Both the position numbers and the translations under genes were made by a program. From NCBI GenBank assembly GCA_046296655.1, contig JBKBLE010000022.1:1-37504 (forward strand): DNA of 37,504 bases. Reading direction: 5' to 3'. The DNA is from Cloacibacterium sp046296655. Lineage in GTDB: Bacteria; Bacteroidota; Bacteroidia; Flavobacteriales; Weeksellaceae. This document shows, in pieces, positions 7,721-17,028 of the stretch. The notes under the pieces were generated by a model, which was not told where the DNA came from, did not search any database, and saw only the letters and a list, made by a program, of their open reading frames with translations. Positions within the stretch are counted from its first letter, which is position 1. Each line of letters begins with the position of its first letter.

Positions 7721-7722
7721 AA

Positions 7723-8550
7723 ATGAACAACTATACAGAATTCAACTTCAAAATACAACCACTAGAACCTTGGAACGAAATCTTAATGGCAGAACTTATC
7801 GAAATAGGTTTTGATAGTTTTACCGAAGAATTAGAAGGAATTTTAGCATACATTCCAACGGATTTGGTCAACGAAGAGAATTTCAAAACCCTAAAAATTT
7901 TCAACAATGAAAATGTGAAAATTTCTTACACTTTCCAAGAAATGCCAAACATCAACTGGAACGAAGAATGGGAAAAAAACTTCTCTCCGATTAACGTAGA
8001 AGACAAAGTCTTAATTCGTGCAGAATTCCACGAACCAAATCCTGCGATGGAAGAAATCATTATTCAGCCGAAAATGTCTTTCGGAACGGGACATCATCCT
8101 ACAACGCATCTCATGATTCAGCAAATGCTGGAAATGGATTTCAAAGACAAAAAAGTTTTGGATATGGGTTGCGGAACTTCCGTTCTTGCAATTTATGCCA
8201 AAATGAAAGGTGCAAAAGATGTTTTGGCGATTGATATTGACGAATGGTCTGTGGAAAATTCTAAAGAAAACGCCGAGAGAAACAACGTAGAACTCAGAAT
8301 TGAACTTGGAACTGCTGAAAATTTAGGCAAAGAAAAATTTGATATTATCTTAGCGAATATCAACAGAAATATCTTGATTTCAGACATCCCAACTTACGTA
8401 AAAGACATGAACGAAGGCAGCGAACTATTACTTTCTGGCTTATGTTTCTTTGATGTAGATGATATTCTAGAAATTTGTACAGAACAAGGTCTTAAACTCA
8501 AAAACAAACAACAGCGCGAAGAATGGTGCAGCTTGCTTTTGGAAAAATAA
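7723..8550 (+). CDS. prmA: Ribosomal protein L11 methyltransferase
   Basis: A 275-residue class I methyltransferase that uses SAM to methylate amino groups of ribosomal protein L11. The family hallmark FGTGHHPTTHLM is intact, followed by VLDMGCGTSVLAIYA (GCG near residue 149-151), an acidic strand AIDIDEWSV and the LANINRNI segment in place of NPPY. The short N-terminal domain (about 1-90) matches the L11-binding part of short-form PrmA in Bacteroidetes. It is a single-gene unit bounded by a repeat-rich region upstream and a terminator downstream. Confidence 0.95.
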   Translation: MNNYTEFNFKIQPLEPWNEILMAELIEIGFDSFTEELEGILAYIPTDLVNEENFKTLKIFNNENVKISYTFQEMPNINWNEEWEKNFSPINVEDKVLIRAEFHEPNPAMEEIIIQPKMSFGTGHHPTTHLMIQQMLEMDFKDKKVLDMGCGTSVLAIYAKMKGAKDVLAIDIDEWSVENSKENAERNNVELRIELGTAENLGKEKFDIILANINRNILISDIPTYVKDMNEGSELLLSGLCFFDVDDILEICTEQGLKLKNKQQREEWCSLLLEK

Positions 8551-8560
8551 ATTTTTAGAA

Positions 8561-8590
8561 AAACGCTCAAATGAATTTGAGCGTTTTTTT
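8561..8590 (+). terminator. Intrinsic terminator after prmA
   Basis: AAACGCTCAA / TTTGAGCGTTT stem with a five-base loop and a run of seven T residues. Confidence 0.85.
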
Positions 8591-8615
8591 ATTTCCACAT
8601 CATGTTCAAAATCAT

Positions 8616-8623
8616 TAAATTTG
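8616..8623 (+). promoter_or_regulatory. -7 box (TAAATTTG) for alaS
   Basis: Exact TAnnTTTG match 37 nt before the alaS ATG. No convincing -33 TTTG lies at the expected distance. Confidence 0.4.
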
Positions 8624-8660
8624 CGTCTTTACAAAAACATATATAGAAAGCATTATCAAT

Positions 8661-11318
8661 ATGACTTCACAAGAAATACGCCAACAGTTTTTAGATTTTT
8701 TTAAAAGCAAAGAACACCTTATCGTTCCTTCTGCTCCCATCGTTTTGAAAGACGATCCAACTTTGATGTTTTCCAACTCTGGAATGACACAGTTTAAGGA
8801 CTATTTCCTTGGTTACAAAGAACCAAAAGCACCTAGAATTGCTGATACTCAAAAATGTTTGAGAGTTTCTGGAAAACACAATGATTTGGACGATGTAGGT
8901 CGTGATACGTATCACCACACCATGTTCGAAATGTTGGGAAACTGGAGTTTTGGAGATTATTTCAAAAAAGAAGCCATCGATTTTGCTTGGGAATTATTGA
9001 CCGAAGTTTATAAAATTCCAAAAGAAAACTTATATGTAACCATTTTTGAAGGAGACGCATCAGAAAATTTAGAGCGCGACCAAGCTGCTTATGATTTCTG
9101 GAAAGCACATATTTCAGAAGACAGAATTATCAATGGAAACAAGAAAGATAATTTCTGGGAAATGGGCGAATCTGGACCTTGCGGACCTTGTTCAGAAATT
9201 CACGTAGACCTACGTTCTGAAGAAGAAAAAGCACAGACTCCGGGAGTTCAGTTGATTAACCAAGATCATCCTCAAGTGGTAGAAATCTGGAATTTGGTTT
9301 TTATGCAATACAACCGAAAAGCTGATGGTTCGCTAGAAAATCTCCCTGCAAAACATATTGATACAGGAATGGGATTTGAACGTCTTTGTATGGCGTTGCA
9401 AGGTAAAAAATCTAATTATGATACTGATGTTTTCACTCCGCTGATTGCAAAAGTAGAAGAACTTTCTGGCAAAAAATATGAAGGAATTTTAGAAAACGAA
9501 AAAGATATTGCAATTAGAGTTGTGGTAGACCATATTCGTGCGGTTGCTTTTGCCATTGCAGACGGTCAATTGCCTTCTAATGGTGGTGCTGGTTACGTAA
9601 TTCGTAGAATTTTGAGAAGAGCGATTTCGTATTCTTACAGATTTTTAGATATGAAAGAACCTTTCTTATATGAATTGGTAGCTGTGCTAAAAAATCAAAT
9701 GGGCGCATTTTTCCCAGAAATTGTGAAGCAAGAAAAATTGGTTACCGAAGTGATTAAAGAAGAAGAAAATTCTTTCTTGAAAACCATCGAACACGGTTTG
9801 GTTCGCCTAGATCACATCATCAAAGATACCATTGCTAAAAACGAAAAAGTATTACCAGGAACTGAAGTTTTTGAACTTTACGACACTTACGGTTTCCCAG
9901 CAGATTTATCGAGAATTATTGCCGAAGAAAAGCAATTAACTGTAGATGAAAAAGGCTTCGATGAAGAAATGGAGAAACAAAAACAACGTTCTAAAAAATC
10001 ATCGGCGCAAAAAGTTTATGACTGGGTAATTTTAGAAGAAAAGCCAGAAACTTTCGTAGGATATGACCAGACTTCTTCTGAAACTTACATTACAAGATAT
10101 AGAAAAGTAGAAAATAAAGATGGAGAATTTTTCCAAATTGTGTTGAATAAAACGCCTTTCTATCCTGAAGGTGGTGGTCAGGTTGGTGACAAAGGAATTC
10201 TTATCCCAAGTTATGCAGAAGGTTTTGACCTTTCTAATCCTGCTGCTTTTGACAGAGAAAATTCTACTGAAATTTTAGAAGTTTTAGAAACTAAAAAAGA
10301 AAATAATCTGATTATTTCTTTGGTGAAAGAATTGCCAAAAGATGCAGGAGCGCTTTTCTACGCAGAAGTAAACACCGCAGACAGAAAAAACACTCAAGCA
10401 AATCACTCTGTAACACACTTGTTGCACGAAGCTTTGAGAGACGTTTTAGGAACTCACGTAGAACAAAAAGGTTCTTATGTAGGTCCAGACTATTTGCGTT
10501 TTGACTTCTCGCATTTTTCTAAAATGAACGAAGAAGAATTGGCTTTGGTTGAGGAAAAAGTAAATGCTAAAATCAAGGAAAATCTTCCATTACAGGAATT
10601 CAGAAATATCCCGATTCAGGAAGCGTTAGACAAAGGAGCGATGGCACTTTTCGGGGAAAAATATGGCGACAATGTAAGAATGATTCAGTTTGGAAGTTCT
10701 AGAGAATTATGTGGTGGTACTCACGTAAAATCTACTGGCGAAATTGGACATTTCAAAATAATGGCAGAAAGTTCTACCGCTGCTGGAATTAGAAGAATAG
10801 AAGCAATTTCTGGGGATAAAGCAACAGAATATTTCAAAAATTTAGAAAACCAACTGAAAGAAGTTTCTGCATTGTTAAAATCTAAAGATTTAGTAAAATC
10901 TATCGAAAAATTGCTTGAAGAAAACGCAGCTCTAAAATCTGAAATAGATGCTTTGAAAAAAGAAAAAGCAAAAGGCGAAATTAACGATTGGAAAAACGCT
11001 TTCGTACAAAAAGGAGACAAGCAATTATTGGTAAAACGCACTTCTCTTGACGCCGGTTCTGTAAAAGACATTGTCTTCCAATTGAAAAAAGAAATTCCAA
11101 ATTCTGTAACGATTGTCATTTCTGACGCAGGCGAAAAACCAATGATTACGGTTGGTGTTTCTGCTGATTTAGAAGCAAATTATCACGCTGGAAACATTGT
11201 AAAAGAACTCGCAAAAGAAATCCAAGGTGGTGGTGGTGGAAACCCAGGTTTCGCAACTGCCGGTGGAAAAAACCTTGCAGGAATTGAAAATGCTTTGAAT
11301 AAAGCAATGGAAATTTAA
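8661..11318 (+). CDS. alaS: Alanyl-tRNA synthetase
   Basis: An 885-residue enzyme of full length that attaches alanine to tRNA-Ala. Class II aminoacylation core at the N-terminus: SNSGMTQFKDYFLG, then HHTMFEMLGNWSFGDYFKKE. The editing domain has the zinc-binding HSVTH (H582, H586) and CGGTH (C684, H688), so mischarged Ser/Gly can be cleared. A coiled-coil stretch (about 730-770) leads to the C-terminal C-Ala domain with GGGGGNPGFATAGGKN. It is monocistronic, with its own -7 box and terminator. Confidence 0.98.
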   Translation: MTSQEIRQQFLDFFKSKEHLIVPSAPIVLKDDPTLMFSNSGMTQFKDYFLGYKEPKAPRIADTQKCLRVSGKHNDLDDVGRDTYHHTMFEMLGNWSFGDYFKKEAIDFAWELLTEVYKIPKENLYVTIFEGDASENLERDQAAYDFWKAHISEDRIINGNKKDNFWEMGESGPCGPCSEIHVDLRSEEEKAQTPGVQLINQDHPQVVEIWNLVFMQYNRKADGSLENLPAKHIDTGMGFERLCMALQGKKSNYDTDVFTPLIAKVEELSGKKYEGILENEKDIAIRVVVDHIRAVAFAIADGQLPSNGGAGYVIRRILRRAISYSYRFLDMKEPFLYELVAVLKNQMGAFFPEIVKQEKLVTEVIKEEENSFLKTIEHGLVRLDHIIKDTIAKNEKVLPGTEVFELYDTYGFPADLSRIIAEEKQLTVDEKGFDEEMEKQKQRSKKSSAQKVYDWVILEEKPETFVGYDQTSSETYITRYRKVENKDGEFFQIVLNKTPFYPEGGGQVGDKGILIPSYAEGFDLSNPAAFDRENSTEILEVLETKKENNLIISLVKELPKDAGALFYAEVNTADRKNTQANHSVTHLLHEALRDVLGTHVEQKGSYVGPDYLRFDFSHFSKMNEEELALVEEKVNAKIKENLPLQEFRNIPIQEALDKGAMALFGEKYGDNVRMIQFGSSRELCGGTHVKSTGEIGHFKIMAESSTAAGIRRIEAISGDKATEYFKNLENQLKEVSALLKSKDLVKSIEKLLEENAALKSEIDALKKEKAKGEINDWKNAFVQKGDKQLLVKRTSLDAGSVKDIVFQLKKEIPNSVTIVISDAGEKPMITVGVSADLEANYHAGNIVKELAKEIQGGGGGNPGFATAGGKNLAGIENALNKAMEI

Positions 11319-11342
11319 TTTTACAAAAATTTAAAATATTTT

Positions 11343-11373
11343 AACCCTTTCAAGAAAATTGAGAGGGTTTTTT
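11343..11373 (+). terminator. Intrinsic terminator after alaS
   Basis: AACCCTTTCA / TTGAGAGGGTT stem followed by a T-run. Confidence 0.8.
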
Positions 11374-11399
11374 AATAAAATTTTGTGATTTTAGGAGCG

Positions 11400-11428
11400 T
11401 TTGTGTAACATTTTAATCCCTAGTTTTG
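11400..11428 (+). promoter_or_regulatory. Promoter of the DUF5686 gene: TTTG-N17-TAGTTTTG
   Basis: TTTG at 11400-11403 and TAGTTTTG at 11421-11428 with a 17-nt spacer. This is the best two-part Bacteroidetes primary-sigma promoter in the window. The ATG is 19 nt downstream of the -7 box. Confidence 0.6.
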
Positions 11429-11447
11429 TCTTATTAGAAAAAACCAA

Positions 11448-13901
11448 ATGAAACAAACTTTATCGGCACTATTTCTCCTTTTTTTTAATTTATATTTTTC
11501 TCAAAATCAACTTCAAGTTATCAATGCTAAAAATCAAAAAGCAGTTTACAATGCTGCCGTATATTGTGATGATGATTTGCTAGGAAAAACTGATGCAAAT
11601 GGGAAATTAACCTTCAAAACCAAATGTAAAAAAGTAGAAATTTTTGCCAATAATTTTGAAGATAAAGAAGTGAGCGTACAAAAAGAGATGAAAGTTTCTT
11701 TGACGCCAAGTAAAGAAAAAACGGGAAACATAGACAAAGTTATTCTCACCGATAAAAGCGACGCAAAAGCACTAAAAATTCTAGACGAATTCAATAAAAA
11801 TTACAAAAAAAACAGTCCACAATCGTTAGATTCTTATCAGTTCAAATCATACAGTAAAATTTCGATTGATGTAGACCAAGATTCTATCGCAGATTATCAA
11901 AATTTTCTCGCCAAAAGAGCAGATTCTTTGGCAAAAATTGAGAAAAGAACGTTCAAACAAAAAGACAAAGAAAAGAAAGATTCACTTCTGGGCGAAGATT
12001 TCGTAAATGCAACCAAGGAAAGTCAGTTTTTTCTTTGGGAAAAAGCTACAGAACATCAATTTTCTCAAAAATACGGCGACAAAACCAATATTTTAGACAG
12101 CAGAATGTCTGGTTTCCCAAATCCAATTTATGAAGCTTTGGCATTAAATATTTCTTATCTTAATCGTATTCCGAGACAGTTAAGCCCAGAAAATCGCAAC
12201 ATTTATCGTTATTATCTTTCAGATACTATTGAAATTGACAATAGAAAAACATACGTGATTAAATTCAAAGAAATCACCAATAAATTGAAGCAAAATCCGA
12301 GAAAATTCAATGGTAAAATTTACATTGATGCAGAAAATTTTGCTTTAAAAAAACTGGAAACCAGCAGTAAAAAACAAAACGAAGGAAGCGGAACCATCAT
12401 TTGGAAACCTATTAACAATAAATGGTTTTTGGTTTCTGAAAACCTGAAAGTAAAAATAGGCGACTCTCGTTTTGAAACAGCTAAAAAAGACAGTGTAAAA
12501 AAAGACGAAAAGCAAAAGTTCAAAACCAAAAAATTTGGTAATTTTCTTTATGTCAAAAACCAATATTTTGATTTTGAAACCAATATTACTCAACAAAAAA
12601 GTGATTTTTCAGGCTACTCTTTAGAAGTAAAAAACGCTGATGGAAGCTTGCTTTCTCAATACAGAACCGATTCTTTATCGGCAAGAGAAAGTGCAACGTA
12701 TCAAAAAATAGACACTTTAGTCAAAAAAGCAGATTTTGAAAAAAGAGTGAGCCTCATCACCAATTTATTGAAGGGAAATATCCGCTATAAAATGCTGGAT
12801 TTTGATGTTTTAAAATTCTTTGAACTCAATAAATATGAATCGTTAAGATTGGGAATCGGCGTAAAACTCAATGAAAAATTTTCTAAAACTTTTTCACCAG
12901 ATTTTTATGTGGGTTATGGCTTCAAAGACCATCGTTGGAAATACGGAATTGGTTTAGACACCAAACTTTCTAGCAAAAGAACCTCTGTTTTTAGAGTTCA
13001 TTATTCTGATGATAATTTTGCGGCTGGAAGAATCAACAAAACTTTTTGGGACAGCTCCATGAAATTCAATGAATTGAACATGGATATTTACAATGACCAT
13101 TTTTACAGAAATCAGCAATTTGGAGCATCGTTTTTGTATGATGTGAGCAATTCTTTGAGTGCAAAATTGGCTTTAAATCGAGAAAAGCAAAATGCGTTGT
13201 TTGATTATCAATACCAAAACTTCGCCAATGATTTTCAGAATTTCAGCACTACTCTATCTCTAAAATATGCGCCAAAAGATAAAAATCTGATGACACCTTC
13301 AGGAAAATTGACGTATCAAAAAGGTTATCCTCAGTTTTATGTGAATTTCGAAAAAGGTTTTGAAATTTTGGGCGGAAAATTAGATTACAATCGTTTAGAT
13401 GCTTTTGCGATTCATCAATTCAAGTCTAAAATGGGAACTTCTCAAATTAAAATTTCTGGAGGTATTTCTTCTGGAAGCGCTCCTATTTGGAAGAATTTTG
13501 AAATTGTAGGAGACCTCAATGCTTTTTCTACAAGTCTTTTTTCTAAAATCAACACGCCTTCTACTTTCAGTTTTGTGACGATGCCATCGGGAAGTTTTTA
13601 TGTAGATCAATTTGCGGCGCTTCATTTCTCTCAGGAATTGCCTTTTCAGTTTAAAACCTTCGGAAATAGAGTTTCTACGATAAAATTAGCCTATCATTCA
13701 GCGATTGGCGGTTTTAAAAATCCTGAAAACCATCAGTTTGATTTTAAAGTTTTAGACCATCCTTATCAAGAAGTTGGTGCAGTTTGGAACCGATTTTTAG
13801 GAAGAGGTTTTGATGTAGGCTTTTTCTACCGATTAGGATATTATCAAACCTCAAATTTCAATGACAATTACGGAATTCAGATTAAATTAAGTGGTTTTTA
13901 A
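11448..13901 (+). CDS. DUF5686 outer-membrane protein with N-terminal carboxypeptidase-like domain
   Basis: An 817-residue exported protein. Residues 1-18 form a signal peptide (hydrophobic stretch ending YFSQ). A small carboxypeptidase-regulatory-like beta domain follows (about 20-85, with the typical LLGKTDANGKLTFKT turn). The long remainder has DUF5686 character, ending in alternating aromatic/polar strands and a final IQIKLSGF that looks like an outer-membrane barrel terminus. The family is common in Bacteroidetes envelopes; its role is not established. It converges with the secreted nuclease gene, whose stop is only 14 nt away. Confidence 0.85.
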   Translation: MKQTLSALFLLFFNLYFSQNQLQVINAKNQKAVYNAAVYCDDDLLGKTDANGKLTFKTKCKKVEIFANNFEDKEVSVQKEMKVSLTPSKEKTGNIDKVILTDKSDAKALKILDEFNKNYKKNSPQSLDSYQFKSYSKISIDVDQDSIADYQNFLAKRADSLAKIEKRTFKQKDKEKKDSLLGEDFVNATKESQFFLWEKATEHQFSQKYGDKTNILDSRMSGFPNPIYEALALNISYLNRIPRQLSPENRNIYRYYLSDTIEIDNRKTYVIKFKEITNKLKQNPRKFNGKIYIDAENFALKKLETSSKKQNEGSGTIIWKPINNKWFLVSENLKVKIGDSRFETAKKDSVKKDEKQKFKTKKFGNFLYVKNQYFDFETNITQQKSDFSGYSLEVKNADGSLLSQYRTDSLSARESATYQKIDTLVKKADFEKRVSLITNLLKGNIRYKMLDFDVLKFFELNKYESLRLGIGVKLNEKFSKTFSPDFYVGYGFKDHRWKYGIGLDTKLSSKRTSVFRVHYSDDNFAAGRINKTFWDSSMKFNELNMDIYNDHFYRNQQFGASFLYDVSNSLSAKLALNREKQNALFDYQYQNFANDFQNFSTTLSLKYAPKDKNLMTPSGKLTYQKGYPQFYVNFEKGFEILGGKLDYNRLDAFAIHQFKSKMGTSQIKISGGISSGSAPIWKNFEIVGDLNAFSTSLFSKINTPSTFSFVTMPSGSFYVDQFAALHFSQELPFQFKTFGNRVSTIKLAYHSAIGGFKNPENHQFDFKVLDHPYQEVGAVWNRFLGRGFDVGFFYRLGYYQTSNFNDNYGIQIKLSGF

Positions 13902-13915
13902 ATAGAATTTGATAA

Positions 13916-14386
13916 TCATTTCCACATTCCGAGTTTTAGCTTTCGGGCGTTTCGTTCTGCTTGAGTAAATTTTTCTACGAATTTCACATTCGGCGGAAAA
14001 GTAGAAACTACGGCGTAACCTTTTTCTACCAAATATTGGTTCAAAAAGGTGCCATTTTCGAGGTAAACATAAGCTAAAACTCTGCCGTATCTGTCTGTTT
14101 TTTGAACATCAAAAGTCAGTTTCACCTTTTTGTTTTTCAAAAGTTGTGTAACGAAATTTTTAGCTTCGGTTCCGAAATATTCTTTACGAACTTTCACGCC
14201 TACGTTTCGAGTTTCAGGCGCATCAATGCCAATTAATCTGATTTTATATTTTTCTGATGATGAAGTAGTAACGTAAAAAGTATCACCATCTGTAATTTTA
14301 GAAACTTTGTACCAAGTATTTTCTTGTAATTGAGCTTGAGCAAAGAAAAACAGAAAAGTAAAAAGGAAAATGAGTTGGGTTTTCAT
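13916..14386 (-). CDS. Secreted thermonuclease-family nuclease (SNase fold)
   Basis: A 156-residue protein with a signal peptide (residues 1-18, ending AQA). The staphylococcal-nuclease OB fold is clear: ITDGDTFYV, then IRLIGIDAPE with catalytic Arg50 and Glu58, and DRYGRVLAYVY with Arg102, equivalent to the Arg35/Glu43/Arg87 set. Asp33, Asp35 and Asp55 can bind calcium. It should cut DNA and RNA in the periplasm or outside the cell, perhaps for nutrient scavenging. The gene is divergent from prfB and converges with DUF5686. Confidence 0.92.
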   Translation of the reverse strand: MKTQLIFLFTFLFFFAQAQLQENTWYKVSKITDGDTFYVTTSSSEKYKIRLIGIDAPETRNVGVKVRKEYFGTEAKNFVTQLLKNKKVKLTFDVQKTDRYGRVLAYVYLENGTFLNQYLVEKGYAVVSTFPPNVKFVEKFTQAERNARKLKLGMWK

Positions 14387-14444
14387 TCCACAAAACTAGA
14401 AATTTTAAAAATAAAAACAGTGGCATACAATCTAAATAAAACCT

Positions 14445-14452
14445 TATTTTTG
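14445..14452 (+). promoter_or_regulatory. -7 box (TATTTTTG) for prfB
   Basis: Exact TAnnTTTG match. The box ends 20 nt before the TTG start at 14473, and no in-frame ATG lies between, which supports the TTG start. Confidence 0.5.
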
Positions 14453-14472
14453 CACATCTAAAGATTTTAGTT

Positions 14473-15585
14473 TTGATTACAACAGACCAACTTAAAGATA
14501 CACAAAAACGCATCGAAGATTTGCATAAATTTCTTCAAATTGAAAAGAAGAAACTAGAAATCATCAACGATGACGAAAAAACGGCTGCTCCAGAATTTTG
14601 GGACAACCCAAAAGAAGCTGAAGGTTTCCTAAAACAACTGCGTTCTAAGAAAAAATGGGTGGAAGAATATGAAGAAATTCATACGCAGTTTGAAGATTTG
14701 CAAGTTTTGGTAGAATTTGCCAAAGAAGACGCTGATTCTGAAAAAGAATTAGATGAGCAATTTCCTCAATTGATTGAAAAAATTGAAAATCTAGAGTTCA
14801 AAAACATGTTGTCTAATGAAGGCGATGAACTTTCTGCCGTTTTGCAAATTACAGCAGGAGCTGGTGGAACAGAATCGTGTGATTGGGCTTCTATGCTCAT
14901 GAGAATGTACCAAATGTGGAGCGAAAAACAAGGCTACAAAATCCGTGAACTGAACTATCAAGAAGGCGATGTAGCTGGTGTAAAAACCGTAACCTTAGAA
15001 ATTGACGGAGAATACGCTTTTGGTTATTTGAAAGGAGAAAATGGAGTTCACCGTTTGGTGAGAATTTCGCCGTTTGATTCTAATGCAAAACGTCATACCA
15101 GCTTCGTTTCGGTGTATGTTTATCCTTTGGTAGATGATTCTATTGAAATTAATATTAATCCAGCAGATATAACTTTTGAAACCATGAGAGCTTCTGGAGC
15201 TGGTGGACAAAACGTAAACAAGGTAGAAACTGCAGTTCGTCTTCGTCATGCTCCTACTGGAATTATTATTGAAAATTCTGAATCTCGTTCTCAGCTTCAA
15301 AACAAAGAAAAAGCAATGCAGCTCTTGAAATCTCGTCTCTATGAAATGGAATTGGAAGAAAGAATGAAAGCTAGAAACGAAATCGAAGCCAATAAAAAGA
15401 AAATTGAATGGGGAAGCCAAATTAGAAACTACGTAATGCACCCTTATAAATTGGTAAAAGATGTACGTTCTGGCTATGAAACTTCTGATGTAGACGGCGT
15501 AATGAACGGTAATATCACTCCTTTCCTCAAAGCGTTTTTAATGAACGAAGGAACAGCCGTTACGGATGATGATTTTGATTTATAA
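14473..15585 (+). CDS. prfB: Peptide chain release factor 2
   Basis: A 370-residue release factor that reads UGA and UAA. Ser199-Pro200-Phe201 (RISPFDS) is the RF2-type anticodon tripeptide and GGQ lies at residues 244-246. The start is TTG at 14473 (protein begins MITTDQLKD once decoded as Met); no in-frame ATG is available upstream and the next Met lies deep in the protein. The frame is uninterrupted through the region where many bacterial prfB genes carry a programmed +1 frameshift at a UGA codon (after about codon 25), so autoregulation by frameshifting is absent here. It ends at a bidirectional terminator shared with the dedA pair. Confidence 0.96.
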   Translation: MITTDQLKDTQKRIEDLHKFLQIEKKKLEIINDDEKTAAPEFWDNPKEAEGFLKQLRSKKKWVEEYEEIHTQFEDLQVLVEFAKEDADSEKELDEQFPQLIEKIENLEFKNMLSNEGDELSAVLQITAGAGGTESCDWASMLMRMYQMWSEKQGYKIRELNYQEGDVAGVKTVTLEIDGEYAFGYLKGENGVHRLVRISPFDSNAKRHTSFVSVYVYPLVDDSIEININPADITFETMRASGAGGQNVNKVETAVRLRHAPTGIIIENSESRSQLQNKEKAMQLLKSRLYEMELEERMKARNEIEANKKKIEWGSQIRNYVMHPYKLVKDVRSGYETSDVDGVMNGNITPFLKAFLMNEGTAVTDDDFDL

Positions 15586-15590
15586 ATGAT

Positions 15591-15625
15591 AAAAAAGGAA
15601 GTTTAAAATTTTAAACTTCCTTTTT
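15591..15625. terminator. Bidirectional terminator between prfB and the dedA pair
   Basis: A perfect 24-bp palindrome (centre AAAATTTT, tips GGAAG and CTTCC, 15597-15620) is flanked by A6 on the left and T5 on the right. It can serve prfB on the plus strand and the second dedA gene on the minus strand. Confidence 0.85.
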
Positions 15626-16270
15626 CTTTGAAAATAATAATTGTTTGATGAGTGGAATATTCGCCAAAATTATAATTCCCCAAATCATATAATCTAAATT
15701 ATCTTTTACCCATTGTATTCTTCCCAAGTTGTAGCCTAACAATCCTATTACACCTACCCAAAGAACAGCTCCAATCATACTAAAACTTAGAAAAGTAGAA
15801 TATTTCACTTTGGTAGAACCACATAAAAAGGGAACGATTGTTCTAATTACTGGAACAAATCGGGCAATGATGATAGAGTTCTTTCCGTTTTTATCAAAAA
15901 AATCTTTGGCTTTTTCTAGATGTTTTTTCTTAATGAAATAGTCTTTTTCGCTGTTCATGATATACTCACCAAAACGTTTTCCCACGTAATAGTTTACATT
16001 ATCACCTAAAATCGCCGCGAAAATAAGCAAAGGAATCACCAAATAAATATTAAGAGAACCTTCTTGAGCCAATAAACCAATGGTAAATATCAATGCATCA
16101 CCAGGTAAAAATGGCATGAGAAAAGAAGCAATGATAAGACCTGTTTCCGCAAAAATGATTAAGAACAAGAAAACATACACCCAATTATGATACTTTTCGA
16201 TAATCGCTAAAAGTACCTGATCAGGCTTGGAAACAAAATCTAAGAGGAAACTCCAAATGCTTTCTAACAT
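15611..16270 (-). CDS. DedA-family membrane protein (second of tandem pair)
   Basis: A 219-residue integral membrane protein of the DedA/VTT superfamily. Visible family signatures are the FAETGLIIASFLMPFLPGDALIF re-entrant segment (read in parts), the GDNVNYYVGKRFG motif, and ARFVPVIRTIVPFLCG containing the conserved Arg residues. DedA proteins are linked to lipid-carrier (undecaprenyl phosphate) or phospholipid flipping and to membrane-potential homeostasis. It starts 5 nt after the stop of its paralogue at 16276, so the two are co-transcribed. Confidence 0.92.
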   Translation of the reverse strand: MLESIWSFLLDFVSKPDQVLLAIIEKYHNWVYVFLFLIIFAETGLIIASFLMPFLPGDALIFTIGLLAQEGSLNIYLVIPLLIFAAILGDNVNYYVGKRFGEYIMNSEKDYFIKKKHLEKAKDFFDKNGKNSIIIARFVPVIRTIVPFLCGSTKVKYSTFLSFSMIGAVLWVGVIGLLGYNLGRIQWVKDNLDYMIWGIIILANIPLIKQLLFSKKKEV

Positions 16271-16275
16271 CTATG

Positions 16276-16908
16276 CTATTTTCTTTTAATTGCTTTAAAG
16301 ATAATAGGTAAAACTGAAATAAACACAATTCCTAAAACAAATTTTTCAAAATTTAATTTCACCCACTCGATATTTCCTAGAAAATATCCAAGCAAGGTAA
16401 TAGAAGTCACCCAAATAAAAGCACCTGTAATACAGTACAATAAATAAGTTCTGTACTTCATTTCTCCCGCTCCTGCTACGAAAGGAGCGATGGTTCTCAC
16501 AATTGGGATAAATCTTGCTAGAATAACTGTTTTCCCGCCATTTTCTGCAAAAAATTTCTCGGTGTCTTCTATATGAGATTTCTTTAAAAATAAAATTCTT
16601 TCTTTAGACTGAACAAAATCCCCAAACTTTTTCCCGATAAAATAATTCATATTATCTCCTAAAAGTGCTGCTAAAATCAATAACGGTATAATCGTATAAA
16701 TATCTATTTGACCTGTTGTAGAAGCAATTAAACCCACTGCAAAAAGTAGAGAATCTCCTGGTAAAAATGGCATTACTACCACACCAGTTTCTACGAAAAT
16801 CACTAAAAATAAAAATAAGTAAATATAAATGCCATAGTCTCTAATAATTTCGGTAAGCACTAATAAGGGATTTCCTAAAAAATCTAGGATAAATTGTAAT
16901 AATTCCAT
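16276..16908 (-). CDS. DedA-family membrane protein (first of tandem pair)
   Basis: A 210-residue paralogue of the downstream gene. It contains FVETGVVVMPFLPGDSLLF, GDNMNYFIGKKFG and ARFIPIVRTIAPFVAGAGEM, all standard DedA/VTT elements, plus four or five hydrophobic segments. The two genes probably arose by tandem duplication and have diverged, so they may prefer different lipid substrates. It is divergent from dnaG, with about 120 nt between the starts that must hold both promoters. Confidence 0.92.
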   Translation of the reverse strand: MELLQFILDFLGNPLLVLTEIIRDYGIYIYLFLFLVIFVETGVVVMPFLPGDSLLFAVGLIASTTGQIDIYTIIPLLILAALLGDNMNYFIGKKFGDFVQSKERILFLKKSHIEDTEKFFAENGGKTVILARFIPIVRTIAPFVAGAGEMKYRTYLLYCITGAFIWVTSITLLGYFLGNIEWVKLNFEKFVLGIVFISVLPIIFKAIKRK

Positions 16909-17008
16909 TCAGTTAATTTATATGACGACAAAGATAATATTTAAAAACAAAAAACTTTGTTAAAGAATTCTAAAAAAATCAACAAAATGCCATTAAAAAA
17001 GCTTAACT

Positions 17009-17016
17009 TATTTTTG
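17009..17016 (+). promoter_or_regulatory. -7 box (TATTTTTG) for dnaG
   Basis: Exact TAnnTTTG match ending 12 nt before the dnaG ATG, so the 5' leader should be only a few nucleotides. No clear -33 element was seen. Confidence 0.45.
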
Positions 17017-17028
17017 TAATTTTACAAA

